This document shows, piece by piece, positions 1 through 5,613 of a DNA stretch of 6,469 nucleotides. The stretch is from Burkholderiaceae bacterium (GTDB taxonomy: Bacteria; Pseudomonadota; Gammaproteobacteria; Burkholderiales; Burkholderiaceae_D), in NCBI GenBank assembly GCA_014379395.1, contig JACMLV010000088.1:1-6469 (forward strand), given 5' to 3'. The notes under the pieces are model-generated. The model made no database searches and was not told the DNA's origin. It saw only the letters and a list, made by a program, of their open reading frames with translations. The stretch's first letter is position 1, and each line of letters begins with the position of its first letter. The translations under genes and the position numbers were made by a program.

Positions 1-5
1 ATTCG

Positions 6-81
6 TGGTAGGCCGTGCGGGATTCGAACCTGCGACCAACGGATTAAAAGTCCGCTGCTCTACCAGCTGAGCTAACGACCC
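6..81 (-). tRNA. tRNA-Lys (anticodon UUU), CCA encoded
   Basis: Reading the minus strand gives a 76-nt cloverleaf. It begins GGGTCGTTAGCTC, has anticodon loop CTTTTAA (anticodon TTT), a T-loop TTCGAAT and an encoded 3' CCA. It decodes lysine AAA/AAG codons. The 5' half closely resembles classic proteobacterial tRNA-Lys. The 3' end is odd. The acceptor stem contains G1-U72 and U4-G69 wobbles, and the T-stem has an A51-C63 mismatch. All three departures come from the last 16 nt (window 6-21). It lies 71 nt downstream of cpoB on the same strand and has its own promoter. In E. coli a tRNA-Lys/Val cluster also follows cpoB, so the neighbourhood is conserved. Identity is certain; whether the 3' end is genuine is not. 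Confidence 0.93.
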
Positions 82-92
82 GAAGAAGCAAG

Positions 93-121
93 ATTATAGG
101 GGGCGCTCTGCTTTCTGTCAA
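93..121 (-). promoter_or_regulatory. Consensus sigma-70 promoter of the tRNA-Lys gene
   Basis: On the minus strand, TTGACA (121-116) is followed by exactly 17 nt and then TATAAT (98-93), matching both consensus hexamers fully. Transcription would start near position 86, about five nucleotides before the mature tRNA 5' end at 81. The promoter sits in the 71-nt gap between the cpoB stop and the tRNA. The tRNA is therefore probably transcribed independently of the tol-pal operon, although read-through from cpoB is possible because I see no convincing terminator between them. Confidence 0.9.
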
Positions 122-152
122 ACCACAACGCCGCCAATTGTGCTGTTAAACC

Positions 153-911
153 CTATTTTTTCGGCAGCCGCTCGCGCGCCGCCTGGGCCGCGGCCGAATC
201 CGGATATTTCGCCACCAGCGCGTCGAGCGTCTTCTTGGCGCCGACCTTGTCCTTCAACTCGGTGTAGCAGCTGGCCATGTTGAGCATGGCGTCGGCCGCC
301 TTCGGGCTGTCCGGGTAGGTCTTGATCACCACCTGCTGGGCCGCGATGGCGCTCTTGCAGTCGCGCTGGGCGTAATAGGCGTTGCCCAGCCAGTATTGGG
401 CGTTGGCCGCGTAGGCCGAATCCGGGTAGCGCTTGACGAAGGCGTCCAGCGCCGTCGCGGCGCTCTTGTAGTCGCCGGCCTTGAACTGCTGCAGCGCCGC
501 GTCGTAGGAGTTCTGCTCGGACGGCTCGACCGCCGCTTCCTTGCCGTCGATGTTCACTTCGCGCGGTTCGAGCTTGCGCAGGCGCGCGTCGAGGTCGATG
601 TAGAAATCCTTCTGGCGCTTTTGGGCGTTGGCCAGTTCGTTGGCCAGTTCCTCGATTTGGCCGCGCAACTTGGCGATGTCCTGCTGCGTCTGGTCGTGCT
701 GGCCGATCAGGTCGAGCGTGCTGGTCTTGTCGGCCTTGGTGTCGATGCGGGCGTTGACGTCGCGCGTGACGGCGTCGACTTTGCCGCGCAAGTCCAGAAT
801 CGCGCGGCGCGCCTCGTCGTCGTCGAGCAGGCCGGCGCCGGCGTGCGGCGGCAGGGTGGCGAAGACGGCCAGTAGGGCGGCCGCGAGGCCGGTTTTGGAA
901 AATGTCATCAT
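153..911 (-). CDS. cpoB: Cell division coordinator CpoB (YbgF), periplasmic TPR protein
   Basis: CpoB is a periplasmic protein that binds TolA and the PBP1B machinery and coordinates peptidoglycan synthesis with outer-membrane constriction at division. The 252-residue product starts with a signal peptide (hydrophobic residues 8-20, likely cleavage after AGA at about 26). It continues with a charged coiled-coil segment (about 33-114, the trimerisation region in the family), a linker, and a C-terminal TPR domain (about 134-250). The TPR domain has three repeats, each ending in a YPDS motif. Length and layout match the family. Two adjacent ATG codons (911 and 908) are possible starts; I keep the upstream one, and the only SD-like sequence is a weak GAAAGAG. 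It is the last tol-pal protein gene, 99 nt after pal and separated from it by a strong stem-loop. Two cysteines (185, 215) lie in the TPR domain. Confidence 0.95.
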   Translation of the reverse strand: MMTFSKTGLAAALLAVFATLPPHAGAGLLDDDEARRAILDLRGKVDAVTRDVNARIDTKADKTSTLDLIGQHDQTQQDIAKLRGQIEELANELANAQKRQKDFYIDLDARLRKLEPREVNIDGKEAAVEPSEQNSYDAALQQFKAGDYKSAATALDAFVKRYPDSAYAANAQYWLGNAYYAQRDCKSAIAAQQVVIKTYPDSPKAADAMLNMASCYTELKDKVGAKKTLDALVAKYPDSAAAQAARERLPKK

Positions 912-948
912 GGACGGGACTCTTTCAAATGGTCGGCCAGTTGTGGCA

Positions 949-987
949 ACGGGGCGGCGCGCAGTGTAGCACCGCGCGCCGCCCCGT
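949..987 (-). other. Strong stem-loop between pal and cpoB
   Basis: Positions 949-962 and 974-987 form a perfect 14-bp inverted repeat, almost all G-C. The 11-nt loop holds a further GTG/CAC pairing (964-966 with 970-972). On the transcript strand it lies 23 nt after the pal stop and 37 nt before the cpoB start. No U-tract follows on either strand, so it is not a standard rho-independent terminator. Known roles for such intra-operon hairpins are protection of the upstream mRNA 3' end from exonucleases and partial termination. Either would make pal mRNA more abundant than cpoB mRNA, but that is inference. A TACAAT hexamer just upstream (minus strand, near 996-991) could be a -10 for cpoB, but no acceptable -35 accompanies it. 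Confidence 0.8.
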
Positions 988-1010
988 CATTGTACTAATG
1001 GCGCGTTGGA

Positions 1011-1532
1011 TCAGTAAACGATGTCGGTGCGGCGGTTTTCAGCCCAAGCCGCTTCGTTGCTGCCGGTCGCCTTTGGCTTTTCCTTGCCCAGCGATACGGC
1101 TTCCATCTGCGCTTCCGGCACGCCCAGGGCGCTCATCGACTTGCGCACGGCTTCGGCGCGCTTCTGGCCCAGGGCCAGGTTGTACTCGGCGCCGCCGCGT
1201 TCGTCGGTGTTGCCTTGGATCAGGACTTTGCGGGCCTTATTCTTGTTCAGGTAGCCGGAGTGGTTGCTGACGACGGCCTTGTCGCCTTCGCGCACGGCGT
1301 AGCTGTCGAAGTCGAAGTAGACGCTGCGCTTGGCCAGCACGCCTTTCGGATCGTTCAGCGCGTCCATCGAGGAGGCGTCGACGCCGTTGACGGCGCGCGG
1401 ATCGGCCGCCGGCACGGTGCTGTTGGCGCCGGTCGCGTCGACCACCGGGGTGTCGTTCAGTTTGACTGGCGAGCTGCAAGCCGACAGCAGGGCTGCGGCG
1501 GAAACGATGAAGGCTAAGCTTTTGTGACTCAT
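1011..1532 (-). CDS. pal: Peptidoglycan-associated lipoprotein Pal
   Basis: Pal is the outer-membrane lipoprotein of the Tol-Pal machine. It is anchored by its lipidated N-terminus, binds the meso-DAP stem peptides of peptidoglycan and alternately binds TolB. The 173-residue product has a short signal peptide ending in a lipobox (LSAC, Cys19), a flexible linker (about 20-62) and an OmpA-like C-terminal domain (about 66-173). The peptidoglycan-binding signature is visible as GNTDERGG (107-114) with Asp110, followed by Asn118 and Arg125. Asp110 and Arg125 are the positions that contact DAP in this family. The protein ends in RRTDIVY, typical of betaproteobacterial Pal. The start at 1532 is fixed by the lipoprotein signal and a good Shine-Dalgarno. 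The same frame stays open far upstream into tolB, but that extension is an accident of GC-rich sequence. Confidence 0.97.
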   Translation of the reverse strand: MSHKSLAFIVSAAALLSACSSPVKLNDTPVVDATGANSTVPAADPRAVNGVDASSMDALNDPKGVLAKRSVYFDFDSYAVREGDKAVVSNHSGYLNKNKARKVLIQGNTDERGGAEYNLALGQKRAEAVRKSMSALGVPEAQMEAVSLGKEKPKATGSNEAAWAENRRTDIVY

Positions 1533-1536
1533 ATAT

Positions 1537-1544
1537 CTCTCCTG
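1537..1544 (-). promoter_or_regulatory. Ribosome binding site of pal
   Basis: The minus strand reads CAGGAGAG ending six or fewer bases before the ATG at 1532. This is a near-consensus Shine-Dalgarno and decides the start within a frame that is open for about 1 kb upstream. It is one of the stronger sites in the operon, in keeping with Pal being an abundant lipoprotein. Confidence 0.85.
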
Positions 1545-1564
1545 GTTGTTAAATGACAAAAAAA

Positions 1565-2833
1565 TTATTTCATGAAAGGACCCCAGGTGGGCTCCTTGAT
1601 GTTGCCTGCTTGTGTACTCAGACGTTGTCGCACGCGTCCGTCGACCGAGACCACGGCCAGCGTCTTGCGCCGGCCCGCCTCGGTGGCGTACATGATGTAT
1701 TTGCCGTTGGGCGAAAAACTGGGCGACTCGTCGTTGCCCGAGTCCGACAGGCGCTGCTCCTGGCCGCTGGCCAGGTCGAGCGCGTAGAGGTTGAAGCCGC
1801 CTTCGCGCCGCGAAATATAGGCCAGCGTTTTGCCGTCGGAGGAAATGCGCGGGCTGATATTGTAACTGCCGCCGAAGGTGACCCGCTTGGCCTCGCCGCC
1901 GCCCACGCCCATGCGGTAGATCTGCGGCCCGCCGCTGCGGTCGCTGGTGAAGTAGATGCTGGCGCCGTCGGCCGAAAATTGCGGCTCGGTGTCGATGCCG
2001 CTGCTGTTGGACAGGCGCCGCAGGCCGCTGCCGTCGGCGTTGACGGTGTAGACCTGGGTGTGGCCGTCGCGCGAGAGCGCCACCGCCAGCTTGCTGCCGT
2101 CCGGGCTCCAGGACGGCGCCGAGTTGCTGCCCTTTTCGTTGGCGATGACGGTGCGCGCCTGGGTCACCAGGTTCTGCACGAAGACGACCGGCTTTCTGCG
2201 CTCGAACGAGACGTAGGCGACCTTGGTGCCGTCGGGCGACCAGGACGGCGAGATGATCGGCTCGGGCGAGCGCAGCGCGACCTGGATCCCTTCGCCGTCG
2301 GCGTCGGCCACCTCCAGCCGGTATTGGCCGTTGCTGTGGGTGACGTAGGCGATGCGGGTGGCGAACACGCCGCGCACGCCGGTCAGTTTTTCGTAGATGT
2401 CGTCGGCGATCTTGTGCGCCAACAGGCGGGTGTGCTGCGGCGCCGGGGTCTGGCCGAGCGCGGACAGTTGCGTGGACTTGATCGTGTCGAGCAGCTTGTA
2501 GCGCACGTCGAGGCGGCCGTCGGCCAGGCGCTGCACGCTGCCGATCACCAGCGCGTCGGCGCCGCGCGCCTTCCACTGGCTGTAGTTGACGCCGGCCGAG
2601 TCGGCGATGGCGGCGCCGGCGTCGATCACGCGGAAGGCGCCGCTGCGCTCGAGGTCGGATTTGATGATGGCCGAGATCTGCTGCGGCGCCACCGATTCGT
2701 CGGCGAAGGCGGCCACGGCGACCGGGATCTGGTTGCTGCCGACGCCGGAAATCTCGATGCGCAGCTGGGCTTGGGCGGCGCCGGCGCCAAGCGCGAGCGC
2801 CGCGGCGGCGATGAATGCGTTCAGTTTTTTCAT
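1565..2833 (-). CDS. tolB: Tol-Pal system periplasmic protein TolB
   Basis: TolB is a soluble periplasmic protein that binds Pal through its propeller and is pulled off Pal by TolA, which recycles Pal to division sites. The 422-residue product has a signal peptide (hydrophobic 7-19, cleavage after AQA at residue 22, mature start QLRIE). An N-terminal alpha/beta domain (about 23-165) contains the TolA-contacting region in the family. A C-terminal beta-propeller follows, built from PD40/WD40-like repeats. Five repeat cores are easy to see: SWSPDG at about 197, SWSPDG at 241, FSADG at 286, ISSDG at 330 and FSPNG at 373. The C-terminus NIKEPTWGPFMK is typical. Length matches the family (E. coli about 430). 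The start ATG lies five nt after the tolA stop, with an AAGGA Shine-Dalgarno inside the tolA end. A 32-nt gap leads to pal. Confidence 0.97.
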   Translation of the reverse strand: MKKLNAFIAAAALALGAGAAQAQLRIEISGVGSNQIPVAVAAFADESVAPQQISAIIKSDLERSGAFRVIDAGAAIADSAGVNYSQWKARGADALVIGSVQRLADGRLDVRYKLLDTIKSTQLSALGQTPAPQHTRLLAHKIADDIYEKLTGVRGVFATRIAYVTHSNGQYRLEVADADGEGIQVALRSPEPIISPSWSPDGTKVAYVSFERRKPVVFVQNLVTQARTVIANEKGSNSAPSWSPDGSKLAVALSRDGHTQVYTVNADGSGLRRLSNSSGIDTEPQFSADGASIYFTSDRSGGPQIYRMGVGGGEAKRVTFGGSYNISPRISSDGKTLAYISRREGGFNLYALDLASGQEQRLSDSGNDESPSFSPNGKYIMYATEAGRRKTLAVVSVDGRVRQRLSTQAGNIKEPTWGPFMK

Positions 2834-2838
2834 GTGCG

Positions 2839-3819
2839 TCAGTCCTTCAGGTTGAATCCGGCGTCGACCACGCGGTCGACGGTGCCATCTTTTTTCTTCG
2901 GCAGCGGCGACGATTTGTCGATCGCATTTTGAACCGCCTTGTCATAGGCCGGCACGCCGCTGCTCTTGGTCTGTCTGACCGAGATGATTTCCCCGGTCGG
3001 CAATTGCTCGATCTTGAACTCGGCGCGCGGATTGCCGCTCATGTCGGTGCCGCCCGAGTAGGCGATGTTGTTCTTGATCTTGGCGATCACGGCGGCCGCG
3101 TAGCTCTTGTCGGTGCCCGGTCCGCTCGACTTGGCGGCCGTGCCGGTGCCGCCGGAGCCGGCCGCGCTGGTGAGCCGGCTCATTTCCAGCCGGCGCGCGT
3201 TGTCGGCCGCCTTCTGGTCGGCCGCCGCCTGCTTGGCCTTGGTCAGCTTGTCGACGTTCTTGTCGGCCAGTTCCTTGTCGGCCTTGGCCTTGGCGTCCGC
3301 CTTCGCCTTGGCGTCGGCCTCTGCCTTAGTCTCCGCCTTGGCCTTGGCGTCGACCTTGGCTTTGGCGTCCGCCTTGGCCTTGAGGTCGGCGGCGACTTTT
3401 TCGGCGCGTTCGGCCCTCTCCAGCGCGGCGCGCTTCTCCCCGGCCTTGCGTTGCTGCTCGGCGAGATTTTCTTTTTCCGCCTTCACCTTGGCCTTGAGGC
3501 GCTCGAGGGCGATGTCGGGCTGCGGCGCGGGCGGCGTTTCGACCGGTGGCGCGACGGGCGGCGGGGGCGGCGGCGGTTCGGCCGGAGTGGGTTCCTCCGG
3601 CTGCGCTTCGGCCGGCGGCGCGACTGGCGCGGCGGCCTCGGTCTTCATGTCCCACACTTCGGCCTCGACCGCGACCGGCTGGCTGCTTTGCCATTGCACG
3701 CCGACCCACAGCACGGCCAGCAGGCCGGCGTGCATCGCCACCGCCATGGCCAGCGAAGGCCAACGGCGGTTTTCTCGCGGCACCTCGTAAGGGGCGCCGG
3801 CGGCAAGTGCGGGTTTCAT
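2839..3819 (-). CDS. tolA: Cell envelope integrity protein TolA
   Basis: TolA spans the periplasm and transmits TolQR force to TolB-Pal. The 326-residue product has a short cytoplasmic N-terminus and one transmembrane helix (about 22-43, ending AVLWVGVQW). A proline-rich segment (about 64-103, with seven consecutive prolines at 82-88) follows, then a long Lys/Ala/Glu/Asp helical rod (about 104-210) containing tandem KAKADAK-type repeats. After a Gly/Ser/Thr linker comes the C-terminal globular domain (about 238-326), recognised by SYAAAVIAKIKNNI, the PRAEFKI strand and SSGVPAYDKAVQNAI. That domain binds TolB and is hijacked by phages and colicins in relatives. The TM helix keeps His30, equivalent to the SHLS-motif His of E. 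coli, but has Ala26 at the Ser position. I use the ATG at 3819; a TTG two codons upstream (3825) is an alternative, and neither has a clear Shine-Dalgarno. The tolR gap is 24 nt. Confidence 0.95.
   Translation of the reverse strand: MKPALAAGAPYEVPRENRRWPSLAMAVAMHAGLLAVLWVGVQWQSSQPVAVEAEVWDMKTEAAAPVAPPAEAQPEEPTPAEPPPPPPPVAPPVETPPAPQPDIALERLKAKVKAEKENLAEQQRKAGEKRAALERAERAEKVAADLKAKADAKAKVDAKAKAETKAEADAKAKADAKAKADKELADKNVDKLTKAKQAAADQKAADNARRLEMSRLTSAAGSGGTGTAAKSSGPGTDKSYAAAVIAKIKNNIAYSGGTDMSGNPRAEFKIEQLPTGEIISVRQTKSSGVPAYDKAVQNAIDKSSPLPKKKDGTVDRVVDAGFNLKD
2843..2847 (-). promoter_or_regulatory. Ribosome binding site of tolB, inside the end of tolA
   Basis: The minus strand has AAGGA nine nucleotides before the tolB ATG at 2833. 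The site lies inside the last codons of tolA, so the two genes are probably translationally coupled. Confidence 0.75.
3274..3381 (-). repeat. Degenerate tandem repeat coding the TolA Lys/Ala rod
   Basis: Codons for about residues 147-182 of TolA repeat variants of AKAKADAKAKA. At DNA level they appear on the plus strand as recurring gccttggcgtcc / gccttggcctt units. The repeats encode the alpha-helical rod of TolA and are in frame. Such tracts can expand or contract by slippage, so rod length may vary between strains. Confidence 0.8.
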
Positions 3820-3843
3820 CTGCAAGGTTCGCTTCGTCTTTAT

Positions 3844-4281
3844 TTACTCAGTCGCCAGGCCGACCCGGCTGATGCCCATCTTTTTCGCTTCCGAAATCAG
3901 CTGGATCACATCGTTGTATTTGGCGTCCTTGTCGCCGGCGATCATCACGGCGAACTCCGGATTGTCGGCGTGCAGGACGCGCAGCTTCTTCAGCAGGGCG
4001 GCGCGGTCGGGCGCGCTTTCCGCCGCCTGCGGGTGCTTGCCGACCACGCCGATGCTCAGGGCGCCGTCCGGTTTGAGCACGATCTGCACGTAGTCGTCGG
4101 GCGGGCGGGCCGATTTTTCGGCGTTGGGCAGGTTGACCACGCTCGGATTGTTCGACGACGGCATCACCATGAAGATGATGAGCAGCACCAGCATCACGTC
4201 GATGTAGGGCACGACGTTGATCTCGGACTTGAACTTGCGGCCGCGGCCGCCGCGCATGCTGCTGGAAAAGGAAGAGGTCAT
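3844..4281 (-). CDS. tolR: Tol-Pal system protein TolR (ExbD/TolR family)
   Basis: TolR forms, with TolQ, the inner-membrane motor that uses the proton motive force to energise TolA; its periplasmic domain also binds peptidoglycan. The 145-residue product has a basic cytoplasmic N-terminus and one transmembrane helix (about 24-42). The helix begins PYIDVMLVLLIIFMV and contains Asp28, the protonatable residue essential in the ExbD/TolR family (Asp23 in E. coli). A periplasmic domain follows (about 60-145), with the typical NPEFAVMIAGDKDAKYNDVI block. The start lies six nt after the tolQ stop, which implies translational coupling; the Shine-Dalgarno is weak. An in-frame ATG at codon 9 is possible but would shorten the cytoplasmic tail for no gain. 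Length is normal for the family. Confidence 0.97.
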   Translation of the reverse strand: MTSSFSSSMRGGRGRKFKSEINVVPYIDVMLVLLIIFMVMPSSNNPSVVNLPNAEKSARPPDDYVQIVLKPDGALSIGVVGKHPQAAESAPDRAALLKKLRVLHADNPEFAVMIAGDKDAKYNDVIQLISEAKKMGISRVGLATE

Positions 4282-4287
4282 GCCGGA

Positions 4288-4977
4288 TCAGCGCGACTGG
4301 CGCTGCAAGATGTTGGAGAACTCCTCGACGAAGCTTTCAAAGCGGATCGCGAGGCGGTCGATGTCGTGCGAGAAGCGGTTGTAGGCGACCACGGCCGGAA
4401 TCGCGGCGAACAGGCCGATCGCGGTGGCGATCAATGCCTCGGCGATGCCGGGCGCGACGGCGGCGAGCGTGGCCTGCTGGACGTTGGCCAGGCCGCGGAA
4501 GGCGTTCATGATGCCCCACACGGTGCCGAGCAGGCCGATGTAGGGCGACACCGAGCCGACCGAGGCCAGGAAGGCCAGGTGCGATTCGAGCGCGTCCATC
4601 TCGCGCTGGAAGGCGGCGCGCATGGCGCGGCGGGCGCCGTCGAGCACGGCGCCGACGTCGAGCGCCTCGCGCGCGCCGTAGGAGGCCTTGCCCTTGATGA
4701 ATTCGCCCATGCCGGCGTCGAAGATGCGCGCCAGCGCGCCGCCCTCGGCGCGGTTGCCGCTGGCGTTCTGGTGCAGCGTGTGCAGGTTGCCGCCGGCCCA
4801 GAAGCTGCGCTCGAATTCGACGGTCTGGCGGCGCGCGGCCGAGACGGCGAACATCTTGCGGAAGATGTAGGTCCAGCTGGTCAGCGAGATGCCCAGCAGC
4901 AGCGCCATGATCAGCTGGACGATCAGGTGCGCGTTGGTGATCAGTGCGAGGAAGGACAGGTCTTGGGCGACATTCAT
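4288..4977 (-). CDS. tolQ: Tol-Pal system protein TolQ (MotA/TolQ/ExbB family)
   Basis: TolQ is the multi-helix stator subunit of the TolQR proton-driven motor in the cytoplasmic membrane. The 229-residue product matches the E. coli length (230). Three transmembrane helices are visible: about 17-39, 135-160 and 177-199, with the long cytoplasmic loop between TM1 and TM2 expected for the family. Conserved features include GLLGTVWGIM in TM2 (Thr152) and EALIATAIGLFAAIPA in TM3 (Thr185). Polar threonines at these places line the proton path in TolQ/ExbB/MotA relatives. The ATG at 4977 fits the family N-terminus; no good Shine-Dalgarno is seen upstream. It follows ybgC after 48 nt, and tolR starts six nt after its stop. 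Confidence 0.97.
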   Translation of the reverse strand: MNVAQDLSFLALITNAHLIVQLIMALLLGISLTSWTYIFRKMFAVSAARRQTVEFERSFWAGGNLHTLHQNASGNRAEGGALARIFDAGMGEFIKGKASYGAREALDVGAVLDGARRAMRAAFQREMDALESHLAFLASVGSVSPYIGLLGTVWGIMNAFRGLANVQQATLAAVAPGIAEALIATAIGLFAAIPAVVAYNRFSHDIDRLAIRFESFVEEFSNILQRQSR

Positions 4978-5025
4978 TGGCGGGCAGTCTGTGGGCTAAA
5001 TCGTAAACGTGGTGGGTGGCGGCGG

Positions 5026-5427
5026 TCAGTCGGCGCGCATGCGGGCGGCCACCTCGGGCGGCAGCGCGCGCGGGCGCAGATCGGCGTCGACGCAGCCGAC
5101 GCGGAAGCGGGCGGTGTTGAGCAGGCAGTCGTCGCGCCAGGCCTGCTGCAGGAAGTGGACCGAGGCGCGGCCCATCTTCTCGACCGCGAGCGTCAGGCGC
5201 AAGGTGTCGTCGAGCCTGGCGGGCGCGTGGTAGTCGGCGCTGGCGTCCTTGACCACGAACATGGCGCCGTGTTCCTCTAGCAGCACCTGCTGGCCGATGC
5301 CGAGCGCGCGCATCCATTCGGTGCGGGCGCGCTCGAAAAATTTCAGGTAGTTCGCGTAATACACAATGCCACCGGCGTCGGTGTCTTCGTAATAGACACG
5401 GACGTTCCAGATGAAAACTGAAGCCAT
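5026..5427 (-). CDS. ybgC: Tol-Pal system-associated acyl-CoA thioesterase YbgC
   Basis: YbgC is a cytoplasmic hot-dog-fold (4HBT) thioesterase that hydrolyses acyl-CoA and is linked to phospholipid metabolism; it heads most tol-pal operons. The 133-residue product carries the family signature YYEDTDAGGIVYYANYLKFFERARTEW (in part VYYEDTDAGG, residues 11-20). The catalytic Asp is Asp17. Downstream are YHAPARLDD and the substrate-pocket strands. Length equals the E. coli protein when the ATG at 5427 is used, and MASVFIWNVRVYYED aligns end to end with the E. coli start. An in-frame ATG at 5460 has a better but distant GAGGAAG site and would add 11 residues. The frame is open to 5589, but that region overlaps a terminator and is unlikely to be coding. 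I see no convincing promoter in the 186-nt gap upstream, though the operon promoter should lie there. Confidence 0.95.
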   Translation of the reverse strand: MASVFIWNVRVYYEDTDAGGIVYYANYLKFFERARTEWMRALGIGQQVLLEEHGAMFVVKDASADYHAPARLDDTLRLTLAVEKMGRASVHFLQQAWRDDCLLNTARFRVGCVDADLRPRALPPEVAARMRAD

Positions 5428-5540
5428 GCTTGATTTGTTATTGGAAAGAGTGAGCGACATTTTACGCGATTTCTTCCTCGAGTTAGCCTGTTTGACAAGC
5501 CAACCCGCGCTAAAACGCGTTAAAAAACGCCGCTTGCCAC

Positions 5541-5566
5541 TAAAAAGGCCCGCTATCGGCGAGCCG
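5541..5566 (-). terminator. Rho-independent terminator after the SDR gene
   Basis: On the minus strand, GGCTCGC (5565-5559), loop CGATA and GCGGGCC (5553-5547) form a 7-bp stem with one G-U pair. Five T residues (5546-5542) follow immediately. It lies about 50 nt past the SDR stop and about 115 nt before ybgC. It therefore separates the SDR transcript from the tol-pal operon, and the operon promoter should lie downstream of it. The following 40 nt hold further T-rich GCGTTTT motifs but no second clear terminator. Confidence 0.75.
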
Positions 5567-5613
5567 ACAGTAAAGCTGAGCCTGATCAAAACGCCAAGCT
5601 TGGTAACATCCGC

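Noticed and set aside
124..142. CACAA/TTGTG inverted repeat after cpoB as a terminator
   Set aside because: Only five A/T-rich base pairs with a 9-nt loop and no T-tract; it overlaps sequence just upstream of the tRNA promoter and is too weak to support.
1558..1610. Possible terminator between tolB and pal (imperfect GGAGCCC/GGGGTCC hairpin, then a run of seven T on the minus strand)
   Set aside because: The stem is short with a G-G mismatch, lies inside the tolB coding end and is about 14 nt from the T-run; it would separate tolB from pal, which are normally cotranscribed.
1011..2576. 521-codon minus-strand frame that would fuse about 350 residues to Pal
   Set aside because: The extension overlaps tolB in another frame and is Arg-rich nonsense. 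Pal has its own lipoprotein signal and Shine-Dalgarno at 1532.
2815..5280. 821-codon open frame on the plus strand antisense to tolA, tolR, tolQ and ybgC
   Set aside because: It mirrors four well-identified genes. Its product is low-complexity and Arg/Gly/Val/Leu-rich, as expected when GC-rich codons are read on the opposite strand. No domain or ribosome binding site is recognisable.
4337..5317. 326-codon minus-strand frame over tolQ and ybgC
   Set aside because: Arg/Ala/His-rich shifted frame of two confidently identified genes, with no recognisable domain.
5428..5589. 54-residue N-terminal extension of YbgC
   Set aside because: It reads through the SDR terminator, is basic and unrelated to the family, and the 5427 start aligns exactly with the usual YbgC length.
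5569..5597. Possible promoter for the tol operon (TTGGCG, 17 nt, TTTACT on the minus strand)
   Set aside because: Each hexamer matches only four of six bases, and the start point would fall inside the terminator stem at 5547-5565, so transcripts would end at once.
5594..5603. 10-bp palindrome ccaagcttgg after the SDR stop
   Set aside because: A single short palindrome with no partner or known context; compatible with chance.
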